Part shown: one piece after another, positions 32,385 through 34,786 of the stretch | Layout: every line of letters starts with the position of its first letter | How positions within the stretch are numbered: the stretch's first letter is position 1 | Assembly: GCA_011389685.1 (NCBI GenBank) | Contig: JAABTV010000039.1 | Coordinates: 1 to 34,786, forward strand | Origin: Paracoccaceae bacterium | GTDB lineage: Bacteria > Pseudomonadota > Alphaproteobacteria > Rhodobacterales > Rhodobacteraceae | Length of the DNA: 34,786 nucleotides | Direction: 5' to 3' | Program-made: the position numbers and the translations under genes | Notes under the pieces: model-generated | What the model was told of the DNA's origin: nothing | The model's database searches: none | The model's input: the letters and a program-made list of their open reading frames with translations, nothing else

Positions 32385-33286
32385 GGCGGGCGCTGTCCGA
32401 GATACTGGCGCTTCTGGTCGGCGATCCACAGGCTGACCGGCTGGTGCCGCCGACCGGGTTCACCGCGCGGCTGACGCTGATCACCTCGGGGATCATGGCC
32501 TTCCTGGCGGTCTTCGCGCTGGCCCTGTCGCTGGCGGCGGGTCGGCTGGCGGAACGCTGGGGCGATGAGTTGAGCCGCTCGGCCACGTTGCGCATCTCGG
32601 CGCCGGCCGAACAGATGGCCGAACAGACGGCAGCGGCACTGAGGGTGCTTGAGACCACGGCGGGCGTGGACCGCGCACGGGCCCTGTCGGAGGAAGAGCA
32701 GCGCGCACTTCTGGAACCGTGGTTCGGGCCGGACATCCCGGTCGAGACATTGCCCATCCCGCAACTGATCGAGATCGTCGAGGGTGATCCTGGCTATGAT
32801 GCCGACGGGCTGCGCCTCAGGCTTCAGGCCGAGGTGCCGGGCGCGGTGCTTGACGATCACACCCGCTGGCGGCGCCCCTTGGTCGAGGCGGCGTCAAGGC
32901 TGCGTGTGCTGGGCCTGTTGTCGGTCGGGCTCATCTTCACCGCGATGGCGGCGATGATCACGCTGGCCGCCAATGCGGCGCTGGCGGCAAATGCGCAGGT
33001 GATCGTGGTGCTCCGGCTGGTGGGCGCGCGCGACAGCTATATCGCCAAGGCCTTCGTGCGTCGCTTTACCCTGCGCGCCTTGTCGGGCGCGGCGCTGGGC
33101 ATGGTGGCGGGGCTGGTCGCGGTCTGGTTCCTGCCTGCGGCGCAGGAGGACGGTGGGTTCCTCACAGGGCTGGGCTTTGCTGGGGCGGGCTGGCTCTGGC
33201 CGCTGATCATTCCGCCGCTGGCGGCGGTGGTGGCCTTCGTCGCGACGCGAAGCGCGGCGCGCAAGACATTGAAAGGGCTCAGGTGA
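32381..33286 (+). CDS. ftsX: Cell division protein FtsX
   Basis: The 301-residue inner-membrane partner of FtsE has an N-terminal transmembrane segment (LITSGIMAFLAVFALALSLA, about 30-49), a periplasmic loop of ~100 residues (ATLRISAPAEQMAEQ through LRLRLQAEVPGA), and three C-terminal segments of the MacB/FtsX type including the VVLRLVGARDSYIAKAFVRR region. The start is GTG 32381, overlapping the ftsE stop as GTGA, with no ATG giving a better N-terminus. Sequence divergence of FtsX across alphaproteobacteria is high, so the call rests mainly on layout and on ftsE next door. Confidence 0.93.
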   Translation: MRRALSEILALLVGDPQADRLVPPTGFTARLTLITSGIMAFLAVFALALSLAAGRLAERWGDELSRSATLRISAPAEQMAEQTAAALRVLETTAGVDRARALSEEEQRALLEPWFGPDIPVETLPIPQLIEIVEGDPGYDADGLRLRLQAEVPGAVLDDHTRWRRPLVEAASRLRVLGLLSVGLIFTAMAAMITLAANAALAANAQVIVVLRLVGARDSYIAKAFVRRFTLRALSGAALGMVAGLVAVWFLPAAQEDGGFLTGLGFAGAGWLWPLIIPPLAAVVAFVATRSAARKTLKGLR

Positions 33287-34038
33287 TGGTGAAGATCTGG
33301 CGCTGGATCATGTCGATCCTGTTCGTGGCGGTGAATGCCGTGGCAATGGCGATCCTCGGGATCGTGTTCCTGCCCTGGGCGGCGCTGTCCCCGCAGGGTG
33401 CGCTCGTGGCTTGCAAGGCCTACACCTATTGGGTGCAGTTCACCGCGCGCTGGATGGTGGGCATCACCTGGGAGCTGCGGGGCGAGGTGCCCGAAGAGGA
33501 AAGCCTGGTTGTGGCCAAGCACCAGTCGTTTCTCGATATCCTGGTGATCTTTCAGGCCCTGCCGCGCCCGCGCTTCATCATGAAGCGCGAGCTTCTGTGG
33601 ACGCCGATCATCGGGCTTTATGCCTGGCGGCTGGGCTGTGTGCCGGTGGCGCGCGGCAAGCGCGGCGCGGCGATCAAGCGGATGATGGAGGACGTGCGAT
33701 CGGGCCGTGTGCCCCCCGGGCAACTGGTGATCTATCCGCAGGGAACACGGGTGAAACCGGGCGATTACAAGCCGTTCAAGGTCGGCTCTTACGTGCTTTA
33801 TGACCAGTTGGGGCAGCCTTGCGTGCCGACGGCGACGAATGCGGGGCTGTTCTGGCCCAAGGGCACGATGCTGCGCAAGCCGGGCCACGCGGTGGTCGAG
33901 TTCATGCCACGGCTGGAACCGGGCATGGCGCAGGCGCCGTTCATGGCGCATCTGGAAAACGAGATCGAGGCCGGATCGAACGCGCTGATGCGGGAGGCGG
34001 GATATGACGGAGAGTTACCGAAAGCTCGAAACGCTTGA
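33286..34038 (+). CDS. plsC: 1-acyl-sn-glycerol-3-phosphate acyltransferase
   Basis: The 250-residue membrane acyltransferase converts lysophosphatidate to phosphatidate in phospholipid synthesis. The family HX4D catalytic motif is His79-QSFL-Asp84 in AKHQSFLDILV. The glycerophosphate-binding motif normally written EGTR is here YPQGTR (Gln152), a Gln-for-Glu change. An N-terminal membrane helix spans about residues 8-30. ATG 33286 overlaps the ftsX stop (TGATG) and an in-frame GTG sits one codon upstream at 33283. Placement behind ftsEX suggests coordination of membrane synthesis with division, but that is inference. The 3' end overlaps the flavoprotein gene by 35 bases. Confidence 0.92.
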   Translation: MVKIWRWIMSILFVAVNAVAMAILGIVFLPWAALSPQGALVACKAYTYWVQFTARWMVGITWELRGEVPEEESLVVAKHQSFLDILVIFQALPRPRFIMKRELLWTPIIGLYAWRLGCVPVARGKRGAAIKRMMEDVRSGRVPPGQLVIYPQGTRVKPGDYKPFKVGSYVLYDQLGQPCVPTATNAGLFWPKGTMLRKPGHAVVEFMPRLEPGMAQAPFMAHLENEIEAGSNALMREAGYDGELPKARNA

Positions 34039-34618
34039 GGAACTGGAGGCGCTTTACGGGCCGCCCAGCGATGCGGCGCTGCGCAAGGTGGCGCCGCGGC
34101 TGACGCCGCTTTACCGCCGCTGGATCATGGCGTCGCGGTTCTGCGTGATCGCGACCGTGGGCGAAGAGGGTTGCGACGCCAGCCCGCGCGGTGACGATGG
34201 CCCGGTGGTCGAGGTTCTGAATGATCAGACGCTGCTCATGCCCGATTGGCGCGGCAACAACCGGCTGGACAGTTTGCGCAACATCGTCCGCGATGGGCGG
34301 ATCGCGGTCATGTTCATGGTGCCGGGCGACAGGATGGTGGTGCGGGTCAACGGGCGGGCCTGGGTGAGCGACGATGCCCGCCTCTGCGCGCGGTTCGTGC
34401 AGAAAGGCCGCCAGCCCGCAACGGTGATCGGGATCGAGCTGGCCGAGGTCTATGCGCAATGCCCCAAGTCGCTGCTCCGCTCAGGGATCTGGGCGCGTGA
34501 CGACAGTGCCGGGCTGCCCACGCTGGGCGCGTTCCTGGCCGAGATGACAGAGGGCGAGATCGCGGCGCGGGACTATGACGAGAAGCTGCCCGAACGGTTG
34601 AAGAAAACGCTCTGGTAA
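34004..34618 (+). CDS. PPOX-class (pyridoxamine 5'-phosphate oxidase-like) FMN-dependent flavoprotein
   Basis: The 204-residue protein resembles the MSMEG_1061-type FMN-dependent PPOX family. FCVIATVGEEGCDASPRGDD at about 46-65 and the DWRGNNRLDSLRNIV segment are the usual split-barrel FMN landmarks, and QCPKSLLRSGIW is typical of the C-terminal part of these proteins. The reaction is unknown; family members bind FMN or F420 and many serve in redox or detoxification. The start ATG 34004 lies inside plsC (35-base overlap) and is backed by a GGGAGG run shortly upstream, so translation is probably coupled to plsC. The association with cell division and lipid genes has no explained function. Confidence 0.85.
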   Translation: MTESYRKLETLEELEALYGPPSDAALRKVAPRLTPLYRRWIMASRFCVIATVGEEGCDASPRGDDGPVVEVLNDQTLLMPDWRGNNRLDSLRNIVRDGRIAVMFMVPGDRMVVRVNGRAWVSDDARLCARFVQKGRQPATVIGIELAEVYAQCPKSLLRSGIWARDDSAGLPTLGAFLAEMTEGEIAARDYDEKLPERLKKTLW

Positions 34619-34737
34619 AAGACGCGCTCAGGCGGCGGCCCACCCACCCGCCCCCGACCGCCTTCGCGCCTCTTTGGGGGATGGGTGACGATCTTTTCCT
34701 TATGGCATATTGCGCCGGAACGGATTCAGCCGACCCG

Positions 34738-34786
34738 CCCCGGCCTTGAGCCGGGGCCTGTGACAAGGACGAGAGGCCCCGGCTCA
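34738..34786. repeat. Overlapping palindromes after the flavoprotein gene (alphaproteobacterial-type intergenic repeat)
   Basis: CCCCGGC (34738-34744) pairs with GCCGGGG (34750-34756), and TGAGCCGGGGCCT (34747-34759) pairs exactly with AGGCCCCGGCTCA (34774-34786). The central GCCGGGG can pair with either side, so two exclusive hairpins are possible. CCCCGG-rich palindromes of this kind are widespread between genes in alphaproteobacteria, to my knowledge. The element is cut by the window end. Confidence 0.7.

Overview
The window is high-GC DNA from an alphaproteobacterium, most likely a Rhodobacterales (Roseobacter/Paracoccaceae-type) genome. This rests on dense GC-rich coding on both strands, many four-base ATGA/GTGA gene overlaps, a zinc-ribbon/TM protein divergent from ftsEX, and alphaproteobacterial-type intergenic palindromes. 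No rRNA, tRNA, CRISPR array or intact mobile element was seen. About 28 protein genes fill almost all of the sequence. The very long antisense ORFs are GC shadows.

Region by region. (1) 2-2579, plus: the tail of a probable ATP-grasp enzyme, a fumarase/adenylosuccinate-lyase-superfamily lyase and a cyclase-family metal hydrolase, joined by ATGA overlaps into one operon of unknown substrate. (2) 2699-10773: three paralogous large proteins with TPR-like N-terminal helices and a GT-B glycosyltransferase-like C-terminal part. Two are on the plus strand and one on the minus strand, with a LicD/fukutin-type phosphotransferase gene between them; together they look like a surface-glycan synthesis or modification locus. 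(3) 11236-15447, minus: ynjF-ynjB-ynjC-ynjD, a CDP-alcohol phosphatidyltransferase followed by a complete YnjBCD-type ABC importer. (4) 15664-17040, minus: an amidase-signature enzyme. (5) 17253-20002: exopolysaccharide genes (initiating sugar-phosphate transferase, SDR epimerase, Wza-like export lipoprotein). (6) 20057-24683, minus: formamidase/acetamidase-like enzyme, Gfo/Idh/MocA oxidoreductase and an SsuABC/TauABC-type ABC importer, probably uptake and breakdown of an amide or other nitrogen compound. (7) 24758-30019: trhO (tRNA U34 hydroxylation), then divergently pncA, a membrane hybrid histidine kinase and pncB; the two nicotinamide-salvage enzymes flank the kinase. (8) 30503-34618: the zinc-ribbon membrane protein divergent from ftsE-ftsX-plsC and a PPOX-type flavoprotein.

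The parts most worth following up are: the three-member TPR-GT family with its LicD partner; a two-copy intergenic element (17168-17246 and 30336-30415) built on an 11-base GGCAGCCGGGT repeat preceded by GGTTAACC; the pncA-kinase-pncB arrangement; the 140-base convergent overlap at 7020-7159; and the ATP-grasp/lyase/cyclase operon. Functions are assigned from motifs read by eye; no database search was possible.
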